Below are positions 39,638 to 47,572 of a DNA stretch of 48,365 bases, in pieces. The stretch's first letter is position 1, and every line of letters begins with the position of its first letter. The position numbers and the translations under genes were made by a program. This stretch comes from Clostridiales bacterium (GTDB lineage: Bacteria; Bacillota; Clostridia; Christensenellales; Aristaeellaceae), in the NCBI GenBank assembly GCA_022787165.1, contig JALFVL010000023.1, positions 1 to 48,365 on the forward strand, in the 5' to 3' direction. The notes under the pieces were generated by a model. The model saw only the letters and a program-made list of their open reading frames with translations. It ran no database searches and had not been told where the DNA came from.

Positions 39638-41059
39638 TTACTTTCTTCTCCACAGCGGACGATACTTGATCTCGTCGTTTTTGTGGTACAGGCCGATGCC
39701 CGTGAAGTTATGGATCAGCGCGATGATCGGGCAGAGCATGGGCAGGAAGGTGTAGGGGATAAACTGCTGCACCGTCACGCCGCCCAGCACGACGCCATAG
39801 CCCATGACCCACGCGCTCCAGGGAATGATGGCTGCGACCATGGTGCCGACATCCTCCAGCGTGCGGGAGAGCACCGCGCGATGGATATCCATGTCGTCGC
39901 AGGCATCCTTGAAGGCAACCGCCGGAATCGCGATGGCCGGATACTGGCCGCCGATCAGGCAGATGATCAGGCTGGACGCCCAGGCGCCGAAGAGGATCGT
40001 GCCGGGCGTATTCAGCTTCTTGGAGAGGCTGCTGACCAGGACGTTGAGCACGCCGGACTTGGAGAACAGACCGCTGAGCATGCCCAGCACGATCAGGATG
40101 CCCACCAGAGAGAGCATGCTGGAGAAGCCGCCGCGGTTGACCAGCGCATCCACCGCGGACACGCCGCTCTCGATCGAGAAGCCGTTCATGATGTAGCCGA
40201 GATTCTCAACAAAGCCGCGGCCCTGGAAGACCATGGCCCAGAGGATGCCGCTGCCGATGCCCGCGCCGAAGGCGATGAACGCGGGAACGCGCATCACGGA
40301 GAGCGCCAGCACCAGCACGACCGGAACGACATGCAGCAGGCTGATGTTGAAGCTGGAGGCGAGGCCGCCCGAGAGCTCGCTGACGGCCGCAACGTCGATG
40401 CTGCCGGAGGCATTCAGGCCCAGGAGGGTATAGACCACAAGGCAGATGATCGTGCCCGGAATGGTGGTATACCACATGGACTTGATATGGGTGAACAGCG
40501 GCACCTCGCAGGAGGAGGCGGCCAGCAGCGTCGTATCGGACAGCGGGCTCATCTTGTCGCCGAAGAAAGCGCCGGAAATCACCGCGCCGGCGGCCATCGC
40601 CACCGGAATGCCCAGGCCCTCCGCCATGCCGCACAGCACGACGCCGATGGTGCTGATCGCGCCCCAGCTGGTGCCTGCGCACACCGCCATGAAGGCGGGC
40701 AGGATGAAGCAGATCGGCAGGAACAGCTTCGGCGTGATGATCTTCATGCCATAGTAGAGCAGCGTCGGAATCGTGCCGGCGGCCATCCATACGGCGACCA
40801 TGCAGCCGACCAGAAGCATGATGACGGCGGCCGTCGCGATCTGGCGAACGCCCTCGGACATCGCGCTGTCAATGCTGTTCCAGCTGTAGCCCATGTAGGC
40901 GCAGAAGCCGATCATGACAAACAGGGCAGCCAGCGCCGCGATGGTCACATCTGCGCCGACGGCAATCAGGACGATGAGAACCAGGATCGGCGCAAAGAAT
41001 CCGCACAATGCGCGCCCGGTCGTCATGTCCTTCGGTTCACGGGAAGCTTTTGTACTCAT
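39638..41059 (-). CDS. NhaC-family Na+/H+ antiporter-like transporter
   Basis: A 473-residue membrane protein with about 11-12 segments. NhaC-family features are GTSWGAISTIGVVLCGMAEGLGIP, GAVISGAFFGDKMSPLSDTTLLA and LSRTLEDVGTMVAAIIPWSAWVMG. Members exchange Na+ for H+ or couple Na+ to organic or amino acids (for example malate/lactate). GGAGG lies before the ATG on the minus strand. It follows two PatB-like genes on the same strand after 138 nt, so an amino acid or product transport role is likely. The substrate cannot be read directly. Confidence 0.92.
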   Translation of the reverse strand: MSTKASREPKDMTTGRALCGFFAPILVLIVLIAVGADVTIAALAALFVMIGFCAYMGYSWNSIDSAMSEGVRQIATAAVIMLLVGCMVAVWMAAGTIPTLLYYGMKIITPKLFLPICFILPAFMAVCAGTSWGAISTIGVVLCGMAEGLGIPVAMAAGAVISGAFFGDKMSPLSDTTLLAASSCEVPLFTHIKSMWYTTIPGTIICLVVYTLLGLNASGSIDVAAVSELSGGLASSFNISLLHVVPVVLVLALSVMRVPAFIAFGAGIGSGILWAMVFQGRGFVENLGYIMNGFSIESGVSAVDALVNRGGFSSMLSLVGILIVLGMLSGLFSKSGVLNVLVSSLSKKLNTPGTILFGAWASSLIICLIGGQYPAIAIPAVAFKDACDDMDIHRAVLSRTLEDVGTMVAAIIPWSAWVMGYGVVLGGVTVQQFIPYTFLPMLCPIIALIHNFTGIGLYHKNDEIKYRPLWRRK

Positions 41060-41197
41060 TTTTTGTCCTCCATTCCGCAGGCGAAGCGAGCGGGGCCTGG
41101 CATCCTCCTTGGAGCATGCCGCACCCGGGGCCTGTGTGCCTGCCGCACAGGCCGGCGGTCAAGGGGCGGGGACGAGCCGCGCCCCGGGCCGCTTCTT
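41060..41197. other. gap between NhaC and PatB-like genes
   Basis: No gene. One inverted repeat GGCCTGTG/CACAGGCC sits near 41125-41150, 9-nt loop, without a T-tract. No confident promoter on the minus strand, so the transporter is probably read through from upstream. Confidence 0.45.
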
Positions 41198-42385
41198 TCA
41201 GGATTGGGTGTTTATGTCATCAAAAGCGGTGCGGATTCTCTCCAGCGCCTCTTTCAATGTCCGGTTGGTCACGGCGAAGTTGATCCGCACGAATCCCCTG
41301 CCCTCGGAGCCGAAGTTTTCCTCTCCGTCATCCAGGTGGATATGCGCCTTTTCAAGGAAGAAGCGATCCAGGTGCTCATGGCCGATGCCTGCATGGCGGC
41401 AGTCGAGCCAGAGCAGGAACCCGCCCTCCGGCACATACGGCGTCAGCGGCAGACGGTTGTCCCGGATGAAATCGAGCGTCTCCTGCAGGTTGGCGCGCAG
41501 ATAGGCCGTCATCTCCTGCATCCATTCATCCGCTTCGCCCTTCATGATCGATGTCACCGCCGCGATGGCAAAGCTGTTGACGGCGTATCCGAACGAATAG
41601 GCCTGAATCTGCTTCATCCATGCCTGGCGCATCTGCGGCTCGGCCACCGTGACGATCGCATGCGGCAGGCTCATGATGTTGTAGCCCTTGCTCAGGCTGA
41701 CGATCTGGATGCTGATTTCCTTCGCCCGTTCGCTGACCGCCAGAATCGGAATGTGGTGGCGGCCTTCATAGAGGATCAGGCAGTGCACCTCGTCGGAGAT
41801 CACCCGCACATGGTTGGCATAGCAGATGTCGACCAGGCGATTGAGCTCCTCCTGCGTGTAGACGCGGCCGGTCGGGTTATGGGGATTGACCAGCAGGAAG
41901 ACCGACGGACGATGCGCCCGGATTTTCGCCTCGAAATCCTCCAGGTCGAGCTCGTAACGCCCGTTTACCGCCTTCATCGGGTTTTCAATCAGCCGGACGC
42001 CTGCGCCCTCCGCCGCCCAGCGCAGCGGGCCGAACAGCGGCGTCTGCGCGATGACCGCATCGCCGGGCTTCGTGAAGATGCCCAGCGCCATGCGAACGGC
42101 GCCGATGGTGCTGGGCACATTGCTCAGCCACTCCTGCTTGACCTCCAAAGCATAATTCCTGCGGTACCAGCCCGTCACGGCATCGTAGTATTCCTGCGTA
42201 TGCTGCCGGTAGTTGTAGCAGTTTTCCTCCGCGATCGGCACGAGGGCCTTGCGGATACAGGGAGCGCAGGTATAGTCCAGATCCGCCGTGCCCATGCCGA
42301 TCACATCCTGCGGCATGTCCGGCATGCCCCAGCGGTAGGACGCGTTTTTGCGATGATCCAGCGTCGAATCAAAATTGTACTTCAT
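41198..42385 (-). CDS. PatB/MalY-like PLP-dependent C-S lyase/aminotransferase
   Basis: A 395-residue fold-type I PLP enzyme of the MalY/PatB group, which often cleaves cystathionine or cysteine conjugates to thiol, pyruvate and ammonia. Blocks: MGTADLDYTCAPCIRKAL, VFLLVNPHNPTGRVYTQEEL, ISDEVHCLIL and the PLP lysine in VSLSKGYNIMSLPHA; the substrate-binding Arg is in GFVRINFA. GGAGG sets the ATG at 42385; the longer frame to 42430 lacks a ribosome site. Same strand as a second PatB-like gene upstream. Confidence 0.88.
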   Translation of the reverse strand: MKYNFDSTLDHRKNASYRWGMPDMPQDVIGMGTADLDYTCAPCIRKALVPIAEENCYNYRQHTQEYYDAVTGWYRRNYALEVKQEWLSNVPSTIGAVRMALGIFTKPGDAVIAQTPLFGPLRWAAEGAGVRLIENPMKAVNGRYELDLEDFEAKIRAHRPSVFLLVNPHNPTGRVYTQEELNRLVDICYANHVRVISDEVHCLILYEGRHHIPILAVSERAKEISIQIVSLSKGYNIMSLPHAIVTVAEPQMRQAWMKQIQAYSFGYAVNSFAIAAVTSIMKGEADEWMQEMTAYLRANLQETLDFIRDNRLPLTPYVPEGGFLLWLDCRHAGIGHEHLDRFFLEKAHIHLDDGEENFGSEGRGFVRINFAVTNRTLKEALERIRTAFDDINTQS

Positions 42386-42460
42386 CGTTTTCCTCCGTTT
42401 CGCGGCATGGCTGCCGCGGTGATTTGTCATGGGAGACGGGGAGCGGGCTGCCCGGACAGG

Positions 42461-43651
42461 TCAGGCAGATCGGAGATGCCGCGCGCAGAAGCGAAGCAGC
42501 CGGTCTGTCCCCTCCAGGACGTTTTCCTGCGAGGTGGCCAGATTGAAGCGGATGAACCCGGCGCCGCCCTTTCCCAGCGGATACCCGTTTTCCACGATGA
42601 TATGCTCCTCCTGCTCCAGAAGATAGCTCAGCATCTGCGGCCTCACCTTGAGCGCGCGCAGGTCGATCCAGGCGAAATAGCCCGCCTCGGCCGGCAGCAC
42701 CCGGCAGGACGGCGTATGCGTCGCAAAGCGCTCCGCCATCATCCGGTGGCTTTGCGCAACGCCTTCCATGACGGAGCGTACCCAATCGCCGCACGCGTTC
42801 AGCGCCGCCGTTGTGGCGGCGATGCCCATCAGGTTCTGCCCGTAATGCAGGTTCATCGATGTCAGCAGCTCCGTATACTGCTTGAAAAACTCCGGGTTTT
42901 CCGCGACGATGAACGCATGGCGCAGCCCGGCCGTGTTGAAGGTCTTGCTCACGGAATACAGCGTCACCGTCCGATAGGAGATCTCTTTGGAGAGGGAGGC
43001 CACCGGCACATAGCGCCTGCCCGGGAACATGAGTCCGCAGTACACGTCGTCCGAGAGAATCCACACCCGGTATTTCAGGCACAGCGCGGCCACGCGCTCA
43101 AGCTCCTCCCGCGTCCAGGCCCGGCCGACGGGATTATGCGGATTGCACAGCCAGAGCACCCGGGAGCCGCTCGCCAGACAGGCCTCCAGGGAGGCAAAGT
43201 CGATTTCATAGCCGCCATTTTTCAGGAGCAGCGGGCTTTCGAGCACCATCCGCCCGTTCAGTCGCAGGATTTCCTGGAAACAGAAATGAACCGGTGTCAT
43301 GACCGTCACGCGATCGCCCGGCCTGGTCAGAATCTGAAGCGCGCTCCACGCCGCCATGTATACGCCGGCGTTCTGCGCCACGCAGACGCGGGCATCCACA
43401 TCCCAGGAGGCCGTTTGCATCAGCCAGCCGTGAATCGCTTCATAGTAGGCGTCCGGAACCATCGGATAGCCCAGATGGCCCCTGTCGAGCACGGCACGCA
43501 GCGCATCCAGGATGGGCTCCGGCGAGCGATAATCCATATCCGCCGTGCCGAAGCAGAGCAGATCCGAATAGGCCAGCTTCTCCTGATTGTATTCCCATTT
43601 CAATCTGGAAAGCCCCTCGCCTGTCGCAAGGGCAGGTTTCTGAATGTCCAT
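42461..43651 (-). CDS. second PatB/MalY-like PLP-dependent enzyme
   Basis: A 396-residue paralog-like protein with the same layout: FGTADMDYRSPEPILDAL, VLWLCNPHNPVGRAWTREEL, LSDDVYCGLM, PLP lysine in LYSVSKTFNTAGLRHAF and GAGFIRFNLATS. Clearly divergent from the neighbour, so it probably has a different substrate. GGAGG lies 5 nt before the ATG at 43651, better than the ATG at 43663. First gene of the three-gene unit that ends with the NhaC transporter, and divergent from a YheO-type regulator. Confidence 0.88.
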   Translation of the reverse strand: MDIQKPALATGEGLSRLKWEYNQEKLAYSDLLCFGTADMDYRSPEPILDALRAVLDRGHLGYPMVPDAYYEAIHGWLMQTASWDVDARVCVAQNAGVYMAAWSALQILTRPGDRVTVMTPVHFCFQEILRLNGRMVLESPLLLKNGGYEIDFASLEACLASGSRVLWLCNPHNPVGRAWTREELERVAALCLKYRVWILSDDVYCGLMFPGRRYVPVASLSKEISYRTVTLYSVSKTFNTAGLRHAFIVAENPEFFKQYTELLTSMNLHYGQNLMGIAATTAALNACGDWVRSVMEGVAQSHRMMAERFATHTPSCRVLPAEAGYFAWIDLRALKVRPQMLSYLLEQEEHIIVENGYPLGKGGAGFIRFNLATSQENVLEGTDRLLRFCARHLRSA

Positions 43652-43733
43652 TTTCGCCTCCATGCCGGCGCAGCGCCCAGATTCCGTACATTTTTTTAGA
43701 AATGCCGAAAATCGAACGGGTTTTACGCCCCCT

Positions 43734-43763
43734 ATTATACGGAGTAAACAAGATTCATGTCAA
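43734..43763 (-). promoter_or_regulatory. promoter of the PatB-PatB-NhaC unit
   Basis: On the minus strand: consensus TTGACA (43758-43763), an 18-nt spacer and TATAAT (43734-43739), 82 nt before the start at 43651. Confidence 0.85.
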
Positions 43764-43800
43764 TATGAAATAATTCAGTCAAAACGCGCCGCGAATTTCA

Positions 43801-43829
43801 TTGTCAAATCCCAGCGGACGTGATAAAGT
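43801..43829 (+). promoter_or_regulatory. promoter of the YheO-type regulator gene
   Basis: TTGTCA (43801-43806), a 17-nt spacer and TAAAGT (43824-43829), 46 nt before the start. About 40 nt separate its -35 from that of the divergent promoter. Confidence 0.65.
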
Positions 43830-43875
43830 AGCAATATCCAGGTTTGGCTTCCATCCCGCATGAACGGAGGTTATC

Positions 43876-44559
43876 ATGAAGCTTTCCAAAACAGACCGGC
43901 AGATTCTCCATTCGTATGCCTCCATGATCGAGGGCCTTTCCGCCTATCTCGGCTCTGCATACGAGATCAGCCTGCACAGCCTTGAAGACTACAACCATTC
44001 CGTCGTGAAGATCATGAACGGGTATCATTCCGGCCGCTCTGTCGGCGCGCCGCTGACGGATCTTGCGCTGAACATGCTCAAGCGGATACAGGATCAGGGG
44101 CTTTCCTCCACGGAGGAATTCACCGCCTACAACGCCATCAATCCCGTCGGGGAGCACCTGAAATCCTCGACCATTCCGGTTCTGGGGGAGAACAACCGCG
44201 TGATCGGTATCCTGTGCATCAACCTGTATCTCGACTCGCCGCTGTCGGAGATTCTTGAATCCCTGACGGAGACAAGGCGCGAGGCGCCCGAGCAGGAATA
44301 CTTCGCCAGCGACATGTCCGACGCGATTGCAAAGGCCGTCAGCGACGCCCGCGCGCAGGTGCTTTTCAACAGCAGCATCGCCGCCGTGAACAAAAACAAG
44401 GAGTTGATCCGCATCCTCCATGAGAAGGGAATCTTCAACATCAAGAACTCCGTCTCCCAGGTAGCGGACGCGCTGAACCTCTCCAAAAACACCGTCTACC
44501 TGCACCTGAGGAGCATCACGCAGGGGAATTCCGGCGCAGAGGAATCCGAAGGGCTGTAA
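43876..44559 (+). CDS. YheO/DauR-type PAS-HTH transcriptional regulator
   Basis: A 227-residue regulator. The N-terminal YheO-like PAS domain (about 8-125) has SYEISLHSLEDYNHSV-type sequence, KSSTIPVLGENNRVIGILCINLYLD. The C-terminal HTH (about 170-220) has GIFNIKNSVSQVADALNLSKNTVYLHLRSI. Relatives include DauR of D-arginine use and other amino-acid-linked repressors. GGAGG at about 43866-43870 precedes the ATG. Divergent from the PatB-PatB-NhaC unit, which it probably controls in response to an amino acid or derivative. A two-way terminator follows. Confidence 0.9.
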   Translation: MKLSKTDRQILHSYASMIEGLSAYLGSAYEISLHSLEDYNHSVVKIMNGYHSGRSVGAPLTDLALNMLKRIQDQGLSSTEEFTAYNAINPVGEHLKSSTIPVLGENNRVIGILCINLYLDSPLSEILESLTETRREAPEQEYFASDMSDAIAKAVSDARAQVLFNSSIAAVNKNKELIRILHEKGIFNIKNSVSQVADALNLSKNTVYLHLRSITQGNSGAEESEGL

Positions 44560-44625
44560 AAAACAGACGGTAGAAAACGCGGGAGTTCATTTGGAGGACA
44601 TACGGCGCCAATACGGCACAAGATG

Positions 44626-44650
44626 AAAAAGCGGGCATGACCCGCTTTTT
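44626..44650. terminator. bidirectional terminator
   Basis: A perfect 10-bp stem AAAAAGCGGG/CCCGCTTTTT (44626-44635 with 44641-44650) with a 5-nt loop, between the convergent regulator and cyclophilin-like genes. Confidence 0.93.
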
Positions 44651-44686
44651 CACTTTGGACAAATCAAAAGGGATGCGCACGAGCGC

Positions 44687-45259
44687 TCAGCCCCAGTTGA
44701 CGGGCAGCGGCACGCCCTCGAGGCGGACGGGCTCGCCATAGGCTTCCCCGAAGGTCTGAAGCTCGACGCGGACGATGACCGGCGGCGCGACGGGCGCCGT
44801 GATGACGACAGCAGGATCGAGGGGAAAATCGACGCGGCGAACGGGCAGCGTATTCCAGCGCATGACCTCGTCAAGCCCCTCGACGACGCGGCCGAAGGCG
44901 GGATAATGCCACTTGATATGCGGCTTTTCGACAAAGGGGAAGAAAAACTCGCCGCCGGCAGCGCCCTGCTCGTAGCCGCCCATGACGATGGCGCCGGGAA
45001 CGGCGGGCAGCGGATTGGGAAAGCCCGCGTCGCGCGTCTCGTAGGGGATGAGGTATTTGGCGAAGGGCTTGCCGAAGGCCGTATAGCTCATGTCGGCGAC
45101 GAAATCCGGCGCGATGCGCTCAATGGCGTGACCGTCGTAGCAGCCCAGGCGGGCGAGATAGAGAAAGCTGCGCACCGTGTTGGGCGCGGCGTCGGGGTCG
45201 AGCTCGCAGACGATGCGGCGGCCGCTGTCCATGACGAGGGCGGCGAGGGGGTGACGCAT
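44687..45259 (-). CDS. cyclophilin-type peptidyl-prolyl isomerase-like protein
   Basis: A 190-residue cyclophilin-fold protein without signal peptide. The family frame is seen in CELDPDAAPNTVRSFLYLARLGCYDG, AVPGAIVMGG, AGGEFFFPF and FGRVVEGLDEVMRWN. The catalytic FHR of active cyclophilins reads IER, and the QGGD-type block reads ADMSY, so isomerase activity is doubtful. AAGGAG lies 8 nt before the ATG at 45259; the ATG at 45277 is less suitable. Neighbours do not show its role. Confidence 0.78.
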   Translation of the reverse strand: MRHPLAALVMDSGRRIVCELDPDAAPNTVRSFLYLARLGCYDGHAIERIAPDFVADMSYTAFGKPFAKYLIPYETRDAGFPNPLPAVPGAIVMGGYEQGAAGGEFFFPFVEKPHIKWHYPAFGRVVEGLDEVMRWNTLPVRRVDFPLDPAVVITAPVAPPVIVRVELQTFGEAYGEPVRLEGVPLPVNWG

Positions 45260-45378
45260 GGCAAGGACTCCTTCCATCCGGGAATTGGGGGGATGGATTC
45301 ATCTTACCACGCGGAGCCGTTTTGTCAAGATCGGGGACGAAAAACAGAGGGAAGACCAAAATCGATGCGGAAACGATG

Positions 45379-45407
45379 TTTACATTCTGTCAAGCCGGTG
45401 GTATAAT
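45379..45407 (+). promoter_or_regulatory. promoter of the opp operon
   Basis: TTTACA (45379-45384), a 17-nt spacer and TATAAT (45402-45407), which is also an extended -10 (TGG before TATAAT). 59 nt before oppB. Confidence 0.9.
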
Positions 45408-45466
45408 GAGCGGGATTCTCATTATCGATCGAAATTGATCGCGACATGTCGGAAGAGGGCGGACCC

Positions 45467-46387
45467 ATGCTCAGGTTTATCGCAAAGCGGATTGTGACGA
45501 TGCTGCTGACGCTGTTTGTCATCATGACGCTGACGTTTTTCATCATGCACGCCATTCCGGGCGGGCCGTACAGCGCGGGCAAGCGGCTGCCCGAGGAGAT
45601 TCAGGCGGCGCTTGACGAAAAATACAAGCTCAACGACCCGCTCTACGTACAGTTTTTCGACTATATGAACGGCGTGCTGCACCTGGACCTGGGGCCGTCG
45701 TTCAAATACGAGGGGATGTCGGTCAACGACCTGATCGCGCAGGGCTTCCCGACCTCGGCGACGCTGGGCCTGCTCTCGATGCTCTTCACGCTGGCGCTGA
45801 GCATTCCGCTGGGCATACTGGCGGCGCTCAAGCGGGGCAAATGGCAGGACACGTTTGTGAGCGTCATCACGACCTTCGGCGTGACGATTCCCTCCTTTGT
45901 GGTGGCAACGCTGCTTGAATACTTCCTGGCCTACAGGGCGCGGCTGTTCCCGATCTACGGCGTGGCGGAATGGAAGGGCTATGTGCTGCCGATGATCGCG
46001 CTGTCGGGCTATTCGCTGGCGTTCATCACGCGGCTGATGCGCTCGAGCCTGATGGAGGTCATGCGCAGCGACTACATCCGCATGGCCCGGGTCAAGGGAC
46101 TCAGCGAGCGGCAGATCGTCTTGCGGCATGGGCTGCGCAACTCGCTCATCCCGGTCATCACCGTGCTGGGGCCGACGCTGGCGGGCCTGCTGATGGGCTC
46201 CTTTGTTGTGGAGAAGATCTTTGCGCTGCCGGGCATGGGGCGCTTCTTCGTGCAGAGCATCACCAACCGCGATTACACCGCCATCATGGGCTTTACGCTG
46301 TTTTACGCGGCTGTGCTGATCGTGCTGGTCTTCCTGGTGGACATCGTCTACTGCATCGTGGATCCGCGCATCCAGCTGACGGAATGA
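45467..46387 (+). CDS. oppB: oligopeptide/dipeptide ABC transporter permease (OppB-like)
   Basis: A 306-residue permease with six membrane segments. OppB/DppB features: an N-terminal segment (FIAKRIVTMLLTLFVIMTLTFFIM) followed by an outer loop with PGGPY, LPEEIQAALDEKYKLNDPLYVQFFDY, and the EAA-type motif DYIRMARVKGLSERQIVLRHGLRNSLIPV that docks on the ATPase. GAGGGCGGA before the ATG at 45467 makes it likelier than the ATG at 45446. First gene of the operon; no binding protein precedes it. Confidence 0.93.
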   Translation: MLRFIAKRIVTMLLTLFVIMTLTFFIMHAIPGGPYSAGKRLPEEIQAALDEKYKLNDPLYVQFFDYMNGVLHLDLGPSFKYEGMSVNDLIAQGFPTSATLGLLSMLFTLALSIPLGILAALKRGKWQDTFVSVITTFGVTIPSFVVATLLEYFLAYRARLFPIYGVAEWKGYVLPMIALSGYSLAFITRLMRSSLMEVMRSDYIRMARVKGLSERQIVLRHGLRNSLIPVITVLGPTLAGLLMGSFVVEKIFALPGMGRFFVQSITNRDYTAIMGFTLFYAAVLIVLVFLVDIVYCIVDPRIQLTE

Positions 46388-46406
46388 ACGGACGGAGAGA
46401 AGAGCC

Positions 46407-47561
46407 ATGAATCAGATTTCACAGTCGGACTGGGCGCCGCTGACGGCGCAGGAGCAGCAGAGCGAGACCCTCGCATCCAAGCCGGTTTCCCAGCTGCGGG
46501 AGACGCTTTACCAGTTCAGCCGCAGGAAGACGGCGATTCTGGGCGTCGTGCTGGTCGTGCTGACGATCCTGTTCGCGGTTGCAGGGCCGTCATTGTGCGC
46601 GCACACCTACGACGAGCAGCAGCTCAGCTATGTGAGCGTCGCGCCGGTTCTGCGGGTATACGAGGTCGGAGAAAAGCTCTATTATGTGCCCACGAACGGC
46701 AAGCTGATCGAGGTGGAGGATGGCTGCCTGACCAACGCCGTGCGCAGCAAGCGCGAGGACGGAAAGAACAAGCGATTTGTCTTTGAGCTGGAGGGCGAGA
46801 CCTACTACCTCAATTACCGCAACAGCCCCTTCACCCTCGAGGACACCGAGGGCAACGAGCTGCCCACGCGCAGGGTCCTCAACAAAACATATCCGCTGGG
46901 CACGGACGGCCTGGGGCGCGACATCCTCGTGCGGCTGATGTACGGCGCGCGGATCTCGCTGACGGTCGCGTTTGTCGCGACGCTGGTGACGCTGATCATC
47001 GGCATCCTCTACGGCAGCATTTCGGGCTACCTGGGCGGGACGGTCGACCTGGTGATGATGCGTATCGTCGACATCATCAGCTCGATTCCGCTGACGATGT
47101 ACGTCATTTTGATCATGGTGCTCTTTGGCAACGGCGGCCTGAAAAGCATCATCATCGCGCTGGGCTCGGTCTACTGGGTCGATATGGCGCGCGTTGTGCG
47201 CGGCGAGATTCTGACGCTCAAGAAGCGCGAATACGTGGCGGCTGCGCACACGATGGGCAGCAGCACCTGGTACATCCTCAGAAAGCACCTGATCCCCAAC
47301 GCCATCGGGCCGATCATCGTGACGGCGACGATGCAGATTCCCTCGGCGATCTTTACGGAGGCCTTCATGAGCTTCATTGGCCTGGGCGTCTCCGCGCCGA
47401 TGGCCTCCTGGGGCATGATGTGCAACGACGCGCTGGAGACGATGCAGCTTGCGCCGTATCAGCTGGCCTTTCCGGCGGGCGCGATCTGCCTGGCGATGTT
47501 CGCGTTCAACTTCATCGGCGACGGGCTGCGCGACGCCTTTGACCCCCAGATGAGAAAGTGA
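46407..47561 (+). CDS. oppC: oligopeptide ABC transporter permease (OppC-like) with enlarged outer loop
   Basis: A 384-residue permease. After a cytoplasmic start and TM1 (about 41-63) there is a long outer segment (about 64-160) before the conserved TYPLGTDGLGRDILVRLMYGARISL. Typical OppC proteins have only about 40-50 residues there. Five further segments follow, with the EAA-type KKREYVAAAHTMGSSTWYILRKHLIPN. GGAGAGAAGAG precedes the ATG. Forms the membrane channel with OppB; the extra domain may meet the binding protein. Confidence 0.92.
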   Translation: MNQISQSDWAPLTAQEQQSETLASKPVSQLRETLYQFSRRKTAILGVVLVVLTILFAVAGPSLCAHTYDEQQLSYVSVAPVLRVYEVGEKLYYVPTNGKLIEVEDGCLTNAVRSKREDGKNKRFVFELEGETYYLNYRNSPFTLEDTEGNELPTRRVLNKTYPLGTDGLGRDILVRLMYGARISLTVAFVATLVTLIIGILYGSISGYLGGTVDLVMMRIVDIISSIPLTMYVILIMVLFGNGGLKSIIIALGSVYWVDMARVVRGEILTLKKREYVAAAHTMGSSTWYILRKHLIPNAIGPIIVTATMQIPSAIFTEAFMSFIGLGVSAPMASWGMMCNDALETMQLAPYQLAFPAGAICLAMFAFNFIGDGLRDAFDPQMRK

Positions 47562-47572
47562 GGCGGAGGACG

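Noticed and set aside
39683..43699. A 1338-codon open frame on the plus strand opposite NhaC and the PatB-like genes
   Set aside because: Composition is typical of a GC-rich shadow frame, with no motif, and the minus-strand genes have full family motifs and ribosome sites.
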